Positions 20,817 to 29,238 of a DNA stretch of 64,000 nt are shown here, piece after piece. Made by a program: the position numbers and the translations under genes. The DNA is from Nitrospina sp. LS_NOB (GTDB taxonomy: Bacteria > Nitrospinota > Nitrospinia > Nitrospinales > VA-1), in the NCBI GenBank assembly GCA_001542995.1, contig LFLA01000016.1, forward strand, positions 1-64,000. The letters are read 5' to 3'. The notes beneath the pieces were generated by a model. That model searched no databases, was not told the DNA's origin, and saw only the letters and a program-made list of their open reading frames with translations. Position 1 is the first letter of the stretch. Each line of letters starts with the position of its first letter.

Positions 20817-22013
20817 TTATTTATCAATCAGTTTAGTGAGGCTGTCAGATAGCACAGGAATCAGACTGTCGATGTCTTTTCGGGAAATATTTAGCGGCGG
20901 GATAAACCGCAATACGTTTAACCGGATGCAGTTGATCAAAAAACCACGGTCCATGCAGTCGATGACCACGTCGCCACCTGGTTTGTGTAGCTCCAGTGCG
21001 AGAAACATTCCCATGCCACGGGCTTCTTTGACGATGGGATTGTTTTTGGCGATTTCTTTCAGGCGCTTTAAAAAATAAGTTCCGGTGGCGTTGGCTTTGT
21101 CCAAAAAGTTTTTTCCGGTCAGCACTTTCAAGGATGCCAAAGCGGCGGCACAGGCCAAGGGGTTGCCGCCAAAGGTTGCGGCATGGGTGCCAGGAACAAA
21201 AGATTTCATGACCCGGTTGGTGGCTGCCAGAGCTCCTATCGCAACGCCGCCTCCCAAAGCTTTTGCCAGCGTCATGATATCCGGTTTTGTTTTATAGAGT
21301 TCATAGGCGAACAGTTTCCCCGTGCGTCCGAAACCTGTTTGCACCTCATCAAAAATTAGAAGAATGCCATGTTTCTGACAGAGCTTTTTCAGTCCTTTCA
21401 GGTAGGAAGAATCGGGGATGTTCACTCCGCCTTCTCCCTGCAGGGGCTCCACCAGAATGGCGCAGGTTTTTTGCGTTATTGCTTTCCGGGCCGATGGCAA
21501 ATCATTAAATGGAATATATTTGAAGCCTGGAAGAAGCGGTTTGAACCCGGTATGAAACTTCGTCTGCGCTGTTGCCGAGAGTGAACCCAGGGTGCGGCCA
21601 TGAAACGAGTTGTGCATGGTGATGATTTCGGTTCGCTTGGACTGCCCCTGATCGAAAAAATACTTGCGGGCGAGTTTGATCGCGCCTTCATTGGCTTCTG
21701 TTCCGCTATTGCAGAAAAATACTTTGTCGGCAAAACTCAAGGACGTTAGTTTTTCAGCTAATTGGGATTGCGGTTCGATATGATATAAGTTGGAAACGTG
21801 GATCAGTGTTTCGGCCTGATTTTTTATGGCCGAGACCACCGAGGGATGACAATGTCCGAGGTTATCAACGGCAAGTCCGCTGACAAAGTCGATGTATTGT
21901 TTTCCCGACTTGTCCCAGACCTTGGAACCTTTTCCTTTGACCAGGGCAATCGGGTAACGTCCGTAAGTCCCGGCGACGTGTTTTTCCGTAAGCTGGATGA
22001 TGCTCTTGTTCAT
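20817..22013 (-). CDS. argD: Acetylornithine aminotransferase
   Basis: PLP enzyme converting N-acetylglutamate semialdehyde to N-acetylornithine. It may also serve in lysine synthesis. The 398 residues show FCNSGTEANEGAIKLARKY (about 101-119), the PLP-binding Asp in LIFDEVQTGFGRTG, and the Schiff-base Lys in MTLAKALGGG, followed by HAATFGGNPLACAAAL. It is the first gene of argD-argF and is divergent from comF across 194 bases. Confidence 0.94.
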   Translation of the reverse strand: MNKSIIQLTEKHVAGTYGRYPIALVKGKGSKVWDKSGKQYIDFVSGLAVDNLGHCHPSVVSAIKNQAETLIHVSNLYHIEPQSQLAEKLTSLSFADKVFFCNSGTEANEGAIKLARKYFFDQGQSKRTEIITMHNSFHGRTLGSLSATAQTKFHTGFKPLLPGFKYIPFNDLPSARKAITQKTCAILVEPLQGEGGVNIPDSSYLKGLKKLCQKHGILLIFDEVQTGFGRTGKLFAYELYKTKPDIMTLAKALGGGVAIGALAATNRVMKSFVPGTHAATFGGNPLACAAALASLKVLTGKNFLDKANATGTYFLKRLKEIAKNNPIVKEARGMGMFLALELHKPGGDVVIDCMDRGFLINCIRLNVLRFIPPLNISRKDIDSLIPVLSDSLTKLIDK

Positions 22014-22207
22014 CAGATTTTTTGTGAGAGTGATTGAGGAAGGAACTTTAGCATAAAAGTTTCCAGAAAAATATAAAAACCTTGGTATTTAACGCCTTGT
22101 TTTTCAGGTTGATAGGTCTAAAAAAGCAAGGGTGTTCGTGAAAGTTTGATAAACATATTTGAGGGCATGGCCGCCCACGGTTTTTTTAAGAAGACCAGTG
22201 AGGAATT

Positions 22208-22996
22208 ATGCAGGTTGGATCGGAAAAAATTGTCGCTGGGGTTTTGCGCGGGTTCAGAAAGGTTTTGGATTTTGTGTTTCCGCAGAACTGTATTTCCTGT
22301 GATGGCAAAATCCAGGAGTATTTCCTCTGTGCCAGCTGTAGGGATGATATCGGGTTTATTCGACAGCCGTATTGTTTTCAGTGCGGGGTGCCGGCGGACC
22401 TGTCTTATGCTTATCCGCATGAAGAGTTTGTGTGCGGGGTTTGCCGACAAAGCCCTTATCAATTTGATCAGGCCAGAAGCATGGGATTTTATGACACGGT
22501 TTTGCGGACCACCATTCACCATTTCAAATACCGCAGGCAGATGGGGGTGCTCCCGGAGATGGACCGCCTTCTGGAAAAATATTTTGAGGAGAACCCGGGT
22601 TTTTGTCAGGATTTTACCGTTTCTCCGGTGCCGTTACATTTCAATAAAATGAAGGAGAGAGGGTTTGACCAGGCCTTTCTTATTGCCCGGCAAGTTGCGA
22701 GGATTTTAAAATTACCTCTTGAAGGTGGATTGTTGCGGCGGGTCAAGGCCACCAACCCGCAAGCGACCATGACCCGTGTAGAAAGAGCTCGTAACATTAA
22801 AGGAGCCTTTGAGATCAATCGTCCCGAACTGGTCGTGGAAAAAAATATTCTACTGGTGGACGACGTGTTCACAACCGGAGCAACGGTTAATGAGGCCGCA
22901 AAGATATTAAAGAAAAATGGGGCCGGGAAGGTTTATGTGTTCACCCTGGGAAGAGTGGTGGTGGGAAAAGGGGCCACTCCGCGTGGGGCGAACTAA
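22208..22996 (+). CDS. comF: ComF family protein (phosphoribosyltransferase-like)
   Basis: The 262-residue protein has an N-terminal zinc-finger region with CISC, CASC, CFQC and CGVC pairs (about 28-82). A PRTase domain follows with SPVPLH, RGFDQAFLIAR and the PRPP loop ILLVDDVFTTGATVNEA (about 217-233). Relatives (ComFC) are needed for natural transformation and bind single-stranded DNA machinery; no other com gene is near. The final residues GATPRGAN and the stop are encoded by a dispersed repeat copy (GCCACTCCGCGTGGGGCG...), and the same tail occurs in the methyltransferase at 30286. Confidence 0.85.
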   Translation: MQVGSEKIVAGVLRGFRKVLDFVFPQNCISCDGKIQEYFLCASCRDDIGFIRQPYCFQCGVPADLSYAYPHEEFVCGVCRQSPYQFDQARSMGFYDTVLRTTIHHFKYRRQMGVLPEMDRLLEKYFEENPGFCQDFTVSPVPLHFNKMKERGFDQAFLIARQVARILKLPLEGGLLRRVKATNPQATMTRVERARNIKGAFEINRPELVVEKNILLVDDVFTTGATVNEAAKILKKNGAGKVYVFTLGRVVVGKGATPRGAN

Positions 22997-23097
22997 ATAG
23001 CTTTATCATGTGAACAAAGGGTTATCTCGGTTCAATGAAGTCGTTGCTAGTTCTCCCCTCCCTCCGGCGGCTCGCCGGGCGCCGAGTGGGCTAGTGC
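22974..23097. repeat. Dispersed repeat between comF and nhaD
   Basis: Starts with CCACTCCGCGTGGGGCGAAC inside comF, then AATAGCTTTAT, GTTATCTCGGTTCAATGAAG and GTTGCTAGTTC. It closes with CCGGGCGCCGAGTGGGCTAGTG, an inverted match to the start. It provides the comF stop, and its far end (CACTAG on the minus strand) is the nhaD stop. The whole convergent gap is repeat. Confidence 0.75.
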
Positions 23098-24416
23098 GGT
23101 GTTACAAAGTACCAGCAAACAATGCTGGCTATATAACCCAGCGCGATGACGGGAGCCCATTTCAAATGCGACATGAACGTATAATATTTTCGGTCGACCC
23201 CCATTACCGCAACCCCTGCCGCAGACCCCACGGAGAGTAGACTGCCCCCAACCCCGCAGGTCAGGGTGATCAATAGCCATTGATCAAGACCCATTTCCGG
23301 GCTCATTTTTAGAACCGCGTACATGACAGGGATGTTGTCAACAATAGCGGAAAGGACACCAATAATTATATTGGAGGTTGTTGGCCCCAGGGTTCCATAC
23401 ATGTTTTCACTGACCAGTGCCAGATAGCCAATGTACTGCAACGCCCCTACGGCGGTGAGAACTCCGAAAAAGAAAAGCAGGGTGTCAAACTCCACCCCTT
23501 CCACTTTGGTGAAAATATCAAAGCGGCGGGGTTGGTCCCTTCGATCGTCAGTAATGCCTATTTCCTCAAGATATTTTTTCTCTCCCCAGCGTTTTAAATA
23601 CCATCCTTTTACCATCAATAAGCCTAGCCCGAACATCATTCCCAGGAAAGGGGGAAGGTGGAGGAATTGATGAAAAGATACTGCAGTGGCAACAGTGAAT
23701 ATGCCCAGTCCAATGATGCCCTTGGCTCCCGGTTTGAGCTTTACTTTCTCTTCTCCCACTTCAGGATACTCATCGGGAACGGCGAAATACATGATGCTCG
23801 CAGGAACGATCCAGTTGACGATGGAAGGCAGTAACAGATAGGAGAAATCCATGGTAGCAACTTTTCCCGAAGTCCAGACCATCAGGGTGGTGATATCTCC
23901 GAAGGGACTCCATGCTCCTCCTGCGTTGGCCGCGACCACAATATTGACGAATGCAGGAACAATGAAACGCCCATTGCCATTACTGACTGCTAGCGCTACG
24001 GTGGACATCAATAGGGCGCTGGTCAGGTTGTCTGCAATGGGTGAAAGCAGGAACGTGATTCCTCCTGTCGCCCAGAATAATTTTTTAAACCCCAGGCCCT
24101 TTTTGAGCAACCAGGACCTTAACGCTTTAAAGACATTCCTTTCATCAAGGGTATTGATGTAGGTCATTGCTACCAGGAGAAAGAAAAATAGCTCGCCGAT
24201 TTCGCCGATCAACTCTTTGACGAAGTGATGCGCCTTTCCATCGCCCCCCTGCATGGCTTCGTAGAGGCCAATGAGAGCCCACATAAAACAACCGATCAAA
24301 ATGACCGGCTTGGATTTCCGCATATGGATCTGTTCTTCGAATATGACCAGAGTATAGGCCATACAAAAACAGATGATAGAGGCATAACCGACCCAGGTTT
24401 CAGTGAGACTATGCAT
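23091..24416 (-). CDS. nhaD: NhaD-type Na+/H+ antiporter
   Basis: Inner-membrane sodium/proton antiporter of the ion-transporter superfamily, 441 residues with about 12 hydrophobic segments. Motifs include SPIADNLTSALLMSTV (about 124-139), AANAGGAWSPFGDITTLMVW (about 162-181), SAIVDNIPVMYAVLKM and GGSLLSVGSAAGVAVMG. The paired Asp-Asn and Gly/Ser-rich re-entrant segments are typical of NhaD. The C-terminal stop TAG lies in a repeat-derived CACTAG. Upstream is a 20-bp perfect palindrome placed in a promoter-like sequence. A role in salt tolerance or pH balance follows from the family. Confidence 0.88.
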   Translation of the reverse strand: MHSLTETWVGYASIICFCMAYTLVIFEEQIHMRKSKPVILIGCFMWALIGLYEAMQGGDGKAHHFVKELIGEIGELFFFLLVAMTYINTLDERNVFKALRSWLLKKGLGFKKLFWATGGITFLLSPIADNLTSALLMSTVALAVSNGNGRFIVPAFVNIVVAANAGGAWSPFGDITTLMVWTSGKVATMDFSYLLLPSIVNWIVPASIMYFAVPDEYPEVGEEKVKLKPGAKGIIGLGIFTVATAVSFHQFLHLPPFLGMMFGLGLLMVKGWYLKRWGEKKYLEEIGITDDRRDQPRRFDIFTKVEGVEFDTLLFFFGVLTAVGALQYIGYLALVSENMYGTLGPTTSNIIIGVLSAIVDNIPVMYAVLKMSPEMGLDQWLLITLTCGVGGSLLSVGSAAGVAVMGVDRKYYTFMSHLKWAPVIALGYIASIVCWYFVTPH

Positions 24417-24511
24417 TCTTCGATTCTATAGAGAAAGGTGAAAAGCTGGCCGGAGCGGAATAGTTGGAATCGCTTTGGCCTCGTGACGAACTCAACAATC
24501 TGATTTATTTA

Positions 24512-24539
24512 AAGATACTGATTTATCATGATAAATCAA
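24512..24539 (-). promoter_or_regulatory. Promoter-like site of nhaD overlapping a 20-bp perfect palindrome
   Basis: On the minus strand, TTGATT (24539-24534) and TATCTT (24517-24512) are spaced by 16 bases. The perfect palindrome TGATTTATCATGATAAATCA occupies 24519-24538, covering the -35 and spacer. That is the position expected for a repressor operator. A further TGATTTATTT lies at 24501-24510. About 95 bases separate the site from the nhaD ATG. The rest of the 24417-24778 gap holds no gene that I can see. Confidence 0.5.
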
Positions 24540-24749
24540 CATTCTGAGAAAAACAAGCGTTTGTCAACTTTGACACATATTTGAGACATAAGTGAAAAAT
24601 GAGCTCGGTTTGTCAGATCGGCGCCGGTGGGTTGGAATAAAATTAGGTCGTCCCGTTAACCTATCTTCGCCGGGTTGCCAGTCCAGGATTTTAGCGCCAA
24701 CAACTTATAAATTAAGGATTTCCAAAGGGTGGGAAGCCCAACAATAAAG

Positions 24750-24777
24750 TTGACTGTGCGGGATTATGTGTTAAGAT
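24750..24777 (+). promoter_or_regulatory. Promoter-like sequence before ispA
   Basis: TTGACT at 24750-24755 and TAAGAT at 24772-24777 are spaced by 16 bp. If used, transcription would start at about 24784, after the most upstream TTG start of ispA (24779). That would favour one of the in-frame TTG codons at 24824-24845 as the true start. Confidence 0.4.
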
Positions 24778-24778
24778 T

Positions 24779-25735
24779 TTGGACGATAGGTGGTTAAGTT
24801 TTACCCTCGATAATAATTATCAATTGATTGATTTATTGAACGGTTTGTCTGCATCTCAGTACCTTTCTGAAGGTAAAAAGTTAATTGATGAAGGGATACT
24901 GAATCTTTTGCCGGAGGAGAAGGCCTATCCTGAAATCATCCATAAAGCGATGCATTACAGTCTTCTCGCCGGAGGGAAGAGGTTACGTCCCGTTTTGGTT
25001 ATTGCCGCTTCGGAAGCGGTAGGGGGAGACCGGAAAGCGGTTCTGCCATTTGCGGTGGCCGCCGAGTTGATACATACGTATACCCTGATTCACGACGATC
25101 TCCCTGCTTTGGATAACGATGACCTGCGACGGGGGAAACCTACAAACCATAAAGTTTTTGGAGAAGCTGTCGCTATTTTAGCGGGCGACGCTCTGCTGAC
25201 TCAGGCGTTTATCCTGATGACCCGGTCAGCAGGGATGGAAACTATTCCACCTGAGTGCATTCTCAATGCCACTCATGAGATGGCAACGGCACTGGGGTCT
25301 ACAGGTATGATTGGCGGTCAAGTGGTTGACCTCGAGTCAGAGGGTAAACCGATTGATGCGGAAACTCTGGAATATATTCACATTTACAAAACAGGGTTTC
25401 TGATTCGAGCTTGTATCCGGTGTGGCGGCATACTTAGCCAAGCCACTCCCCGTCAGTTGAATTCATTGTCCCGGTTTGGGGCCCATATTGGGCTTGCCTT
25501 TCAGATTATCGATGACATTCTCGATATCACGGGTGATGAAAAACAGCTGGGTAAGGATATTGGCAGTGACCGGACTAAAGATAAGGCGACTTATCCGGCC
25601 CTTTATGGGTTGGAAAAATCTCGCCGGAAAGCTGAAGAGTTGGTCGAAGAAAGTTTGGCTTGTCTTGAAGAATTTGATAATCGGGCAGATCCTCTCCGAG
25701 AGATTGCCCGGTTCTTTGTGCAACGAACATTTTAA
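24779..25735 (+). CDS. ispA: Farnesyl/geranylgeranyl diphosphate synthase
   Basis: Short-chain isoprenyl diphosphate synthase. The first Asp-rich motif is HDDLPALDNDDLRRGKPTNH, with two residues between the Asp pairs typical of bacterial IspA. The second is QIIDDILDITG. LAGGKRLRPVL precedes them. There is no ATG at the N-terminus. TTG at 24779 gives 318 residues, while comparison with the family (which starts just before the segment QYLSEGKKLIDEG) and the promoter position favour a start near 24845, about 22 residues later. It is followed within 16 bases by dxs, so precursor supply and chain elongation are coexpressed. Confidence 0.88.
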   Translation: MDDRWLSFTLDNNYQLIDLLNGLSASQYLSEGKKLIDEGILNLLPEEKAYPEIIHKAMHYSLLAGGKRLRPVLVIAASEAVGGDRKAVLPFAVAAELIHTYTLIHDDLPALDNDDLRRGKPTNHKVFGEAVAILAGDALLTQAFILMTRSAGMETIPPECILNATHEMATALGSTGMIGGQVVDLESEGKPIDAETLEYIHIYKTGFLIRACIRCGGILSQATPRQLNSLSRFGAHIGLAFQIIDDILDITGDEKQLGKDIGSDRTKDKATYPALYGLEKSRRKAEELVEESLACLEEFDNRADPLREIARFFVQRTF

Positions 25736-25750
25736 TTGACTGGGACCTCT

Positions 25751-27769
25751 ATGAGTAAGTTCTTAAGTGGAATCGATAGTCCCGAAGATTTAAAAAAACT
25801 TTCAGTCGAAGAGTTACCGCTTCTTGCCCGGGAAATTCGCGACAAGCTTCTGGAAACCATTTCCGAAACCGGTGGGCATCTGTCCTCCAACCTGGGTGTC
25901 GTGGAATTAACCATGGCGATGCATTATGTCTTCGATAGCCCGAAGGATAAGTTTGTCTGGGATGTGGGCCATCAGTCTTACGTCCATAAATTGCTGACAG
26001 GAAGGAAAGACCGGTTCGGTACTCTTCGCCAGCATGAAGGGTTATGCGGTTTCACCAAACGCGAAGAAAGCGAACACGATCATTGGAACTGTGGGCACGG
26101 CGGCACTTCCATTTCCGCTGCACTGGCTTTTGCCATAGCGCGGGACCTGAAAAAAGCAGACAATGATGTCATTGCGATCATTGGGGATGGTTCACTGACT
26201 GCAGGAATGGCTTTTGAAGGGCTCAACCATACCGGACATATTCAGAATGACATGATTGTTGTGCTCAACGATAATGAATGGTCTATTTCTGCCAATGTAG
26301 GCGGCATGTCCGCACATCTCAGTAAGATCATGACCGGGCAGGTGATGTTGAAAATCAAACAGGAAATCGGTCAGCTTTTGATGTCTGTTCCCGGTATCGG
26401 TAAGGAAATCACCCGATATGCACATAAGATAGACGAGGCTATAAAGGGAGTGTTTATTCCCGGACGTTTATTCGAAGACCTGGGGTTTCGTTATGTGGGG
26501 CCGATAGATGGCCATAATGTCCAGGAGTTGATCGATTCGTTTAACAGTGTGAAAGATCTTGAAGGTCCGACCTTGATGCATGTCATCACCCGCAAGGGAA
26601 AAGGTTATGAACAGGCAGAAGAGAAAGCCGATGTCTGGCACGGTGCCAAGCCCTTCAATATTTCTACTGGCGAATTTCATAAGAAGAAAGCCAACCCGGC
26701 TTATACCGCTGTGTTTGCGGATGCCCTGATTCAACTGGCTAGAGAGGATGAAAAAGTTATTGGCATTACCGCGGCGATGCCGGATGGGACGGGAATCAGT
26801 AAGTTTGGTAAGGAGTTTCCCGACCGAACCTTTGATGTGGGCATGGCTGAGCAACACGGAGTTGCATTTGCCGGGGCGCTATCGATAGAAGGTTTTCGTC
26901 CGGTTGCTGCCATTTATTCCACCTTTCTGCAAAGGGCGTATGATCAGGTTGTTCATGACATCTGTTTGATGAACTTGTCGGTGACGTTTGCCATGGATCG
27001 GGCGGGAATAGTTGGGGAAGATGGCGCGACGCATCAGGGTTTGTATGATATTGCGTTTCTTCGCACCTTGCCGAACATGGTGGTCATGGCTCCGAAAGAT
27101 GAAAATGAATTGCGGCATATGTTGAAAACGGCGGTTTACCATCCTGGCCCGGCGGCTCTTCGTTATCCCAGAGGTTCTGGATTGGGAGTACCGCTCGATC
27201 CTGAAATGAAGGAACTTGAGATCGGCAAGGGAGAAGTGATTCGGGATGGAACGGATATCGCCATATTTGCCTATGGGCATACGGTGGAATGGGCGGAAAA
27301 GGTTGCTGACAAGTTTGAGAAAGAAGGCGTGAGCGTTGCCGTTATCAATGCTCGTTTTGCCAAACCGGTGGATAAGAAATTGATTGTCAAATACGCCCAT
27401 AAAGCACGGTGTCTGGTCACCACGGAAGAACATTCTCTCAAAGGTGGTTTTGGATCTGCTATTCTGGAAGCCCTGCAGGAAGAGCAGATAGTGCATATTC
27501 CGGTTAAATGTATCGGGCTCGGTGACATTGTTCTGGAGCACGGTTCGCCCACTATACAGCGTAAAATTCTTAAGCTGGACCCGGATGGCATTTTTGAAAC
27601 CATCATGACTTTTTATGGGACGGTTGCCGAAATGGCGGCCTCCGGCAACGGCAAAGAATGGGCGGCCGGTAACGGCAAAAATTCTCACTCTGCCAATGGA
27701 AAAAAAGCTGCCTATTCCAGTAATGGCAAAAAAGAAGAGACCAAAGTTAAACAACCTCTGAATGGCTAG
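25751..27769 (+). CDS. dxs: 1-deoxy-D-xylulose-5-phosphate synthase with NGK-rich tail
   Basis: Thiamine-diphosphate enzyme making DXP from pyruvate and glyceraldehyde-3-phosphate, the first step of the MEP pathway. The 672 residues show HLSSNLGVVELT, DVGHQSYVHKLLTGR, the ThDP motif GDGSLTAGMAFEGLNHTG...NDNEWSI, DVGMAEQHGVAFAGAL and DRAGIVGEDGATHQG. After the normal family end (TFYGTVAEMA) there is a tail of about 44 residues with four NGK units in a Ser/Ala/Lys-rich setting. The ATG at 25751 is preferred to a TTG at 25736. The last 8 bases overlap hisB. Confidence 0.95.
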   Translation: MSKFLSGIDSPEDLKKLSVEELPLLAREIRDKLLETISETGGHLSSNLGVVELTMAMHYVFDSPKDKFVWDVGHQSYVHKLLTGRKDRFGTLRQHEGLCGFTKREESEHDHWNCGHGGTSISAALAFAIARDLKKADNDVIAIIGDGSLTAGMAFEGLNHTGHIQNDMIVVLNDNEWSISANVGGMSAHLSKIMTGQVMLKIKQEIGQLLMSVPGIGKEITRYAHKIDEAIKGVFIPGRLFEDLGFRYVGPIDGHNVQELIDSFNSVKDLEGPTLMHVITRKGKGYEQAEEKADVWHGAKPFNISTGEFHKKKANPAYTAVFADALIQLAREDEKVIGITAAMPDGTGISKFGKEFPDRTFDVGMAEQHGVAFAGALSIEGFRPVAAIYSTFLQRAYDQVVHDICLMNLSVTFAMDRAGIVGEDGATHQGLYDIAFLRTLPNMVVMAPKDENELRHMLKTAVYHPGPAALRYPRGSGLGVPLDPEMKELEIGKGEVIRDGTDIAIFAYGHTVEWAEKVADKFEKEGVSVAVINARFAKPVDKKLIVKYAHKARCLVTTEEHSLKGGFGSAILEALQEEQIVHIPVKCIGLGDIVLEHGSPTIQRKILKLDPDGIFETIMTFYGTVAEMAASGNGKEWAAGNGKNSHSANGKKAAYSSNGKKEETKVKQPLNG

Positions 27770-28349
27770 AACTTCCCACGTAAAGCGCTCCACCAGCGAG
27801 ACACAAATTGAGATCAGCTTGAATCTGGATGGAACCGGGGTCCAGGATATAAAGACCCCTGTCCCATTTTTGGATCATATGCTGTCACAATTGTCTAAGC
27901 ATGGTTATTTCGACCTCACTGTTAAAGCCCAGGGGGACACCCATATAGACTTTCACCACACGGTGGAAGATGTTGGTATAGCTGTTGGGCAGGCTTTCAA
28001 GGAGGCGTTAGGGGATAAAAAGGGCATTCGCCGGTTCGCGGAAGCCAGCGTACCTCTTAATGAGGCTTTGGCCCAATGTATTATTGATATCAGCGGTCGG
28101 GCTTTCTTTGTATTCAACCTGGAACTTCCCAAGGCCAAACTTGGCGAGTTCGATGTCGAACTTGTGCCGGAATTTTTCCAGGCCTTTGCTGCTAACAGTG
28201 GCCTGACCCTGCATTTCAATTCTCCTTACTGGAATAATCTTCACCACATAACCGAAGCGTTGTTCAAATCTTTTGCCCGCGCTTTAGACTCTGCCTGTAC
28301 GTTGGACTCCCGCTCTGGAACCATTCCTTCGACCAAAGGGACCCTATAG
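27762..28349 (+). CDS. hisB: Imidazoleglycerol-phosphate dehydratase
   Basis: Manganese enzyme of histidine synthesis, monofunctional (195 residues, no phosphatase domain). Metal-binding histidines lie in FLDHMLSQLSKHG (about 38-50), DFHHTVEDVGI (about 65-75), HFNS and NLHHITEALFKSFARAL. The start overlaps the dxs stop by 8 bases and hisH starts directly after its stop, so the three genes form a single transcript. Linkage of histidine genes to ispA-dxs is not the usual his operon. Confidence 0.95.
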   Translation: MARTSHVKRSTSETQIEISLNLDGTGVQDIKTPVPFLDHMLSQLSKHGYFDLTVKAQGDTHIDFHHTVEDVGIAVGQAFKEALGDKKGIRRFAEASVPLNEALAQCIIDISGRAFFVFNLELPKAKLGEFDVELVPEFFQAFAANSGLTLHFNSPYWNNLHHITEALFKSFARALDSACTLDSRSGTIPSTKGTL

Positions 28350-28976
28350 TTGATCGCTATCATTGACTACGGAATGGGTAATCTCCGTTCCGTGCAAAAA
28401 GGTTTCGAAGCGGTGGGTGCCGAGGCGATTGTTACCAGCGACTCCAAAAAAATCCTTTCAGCCAAATCTGTGGTGCTTCCCGGTGTCGGGGCATTCAAGG
28501 ATTGTATGGCGAATCTGGAGAAGCTGGATCTTATTGGTACTGTGCACCAGTCGGTCAAAAGCGGCAAACCTTTTTTGGGGATCTGTCTTGGGCTGCAACT
28601 TCTCTTCAACCAAAGTGAAGAATTCGGTCAGGTGGACGGGCTGGGTATCCTGCCCGGAAAAGTAGTGGGATTCAAAGATGCCAAGTCCGACTCTGGTGAG
28701 CCGCTAAAAATCCCCCATATGGGATGGAACACGGTGCGGGTGGTTCCGGGTAATCCATTGTTTGACTCGGTGGCCGATGAGTCCTACTTTTATTTTGTGC
28801 ATTCTTATTATATTGTGCCGCAGGATCCGGCGATCGTCGCCACCACCACCTGTTATGGAATCGATTTTGCCTCAGGAATCCATCACGAAAATATCCATGC
28901 GTTCCAGTTTCATCCGGAAAAAAGCCAGCGCTTGGGACTCACCATGCTGAAAAATTTTTCCAACCTTCACCACTAG
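28350..28976 (+). CDS. hisH: Imidazole glycerol phosphate synthase, glutaminase subunit
   Basis: Class I glutamine amidotransferase subunit that feeds ammonia to HisF. The 208 residues show IIDYGMGNLRSVQKGFE, VVLPGVGAFKDCM, the nucleophile GICLGLQLLF (Cys about 79) and the His-Glu pair FHPEKSQ near the end. The start is TTG at 28350, directly after the hisB stop. No hisF is in the window, so its partner is elsewhere. The TAG stop is the TAG of a dispersed repeat CACTAGGCGTGGGG. Confidence 0.95.
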   Translation: MIAIIDYGMGNLRSVQKGFEAVGAEAIVTSDSKKILSAKSVVLPGVGAFKDCMANLEKLDLIGTVHQSVKSGKPFLGICLGLQLLFNQSEEFGQVDGLGILPGKVVGFKDAKSDSGEPLKIPHMGWNTVRVVPGNPLFDSVADESYFYFVHSYYIVPQDPAIVATTTCYGIDFASGIHHENIHAFQFHPEKSQRLGLTMLKNFSNLHH

Positions 28977-29235
28977 GCGTGGGGCTGTGATATTCTCTTT
29001 CCGCAAACTTCATGCCCTGAAGGGGTACAATGAGCAATAAATTTCTTTGGCGAGTAACAGTTTTTATCGGCTGGATAAGTCCTTGCCCAGTTGCCCTTGC
29101 GGAGATTCTTCCTTCAGGAGTAGGGGGAGCTTCAATGGACCCCTCTTTTTCAAAGTACCCGTGTCGGGCACGAGGGCTTTGGAACAATATCACGAGGGGC
29201 TGGGGTGATTTACAACTTCTCACGCAATATGTAGG
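28970..29235. repeat. Dispersed mosaic repeat between hisH and the EamA gene
   Basis: Begins CCACTAGGCGTGGGGCTGTGATATTC at the hisH stop, then CATGCCCTGAAGGGGTACAATGAGCAATAAATTTCTTTGG and TTTTTATCGGCTGGATAAG. A second part has AAGTACCCGTGTCGGGCACGAGGG and AATATCACGAGG. This resembles, in inverted order, the stretch ACCCGTGCCGGGCATAAG...TTATCACAGCACGG at 60460-60510. No gene is seen in the 262-base gap. Confidence 0.75.
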
Positions 29236-29238
29236 CTA

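Noticed and set aside
28977-29238. Small ORF (about 69 codons) between hisH and the EamA gene
   Set aside because: It begins ATGAGCAATAAA within a known repeat module and spans repeat pieces; no independent evidence of coding.
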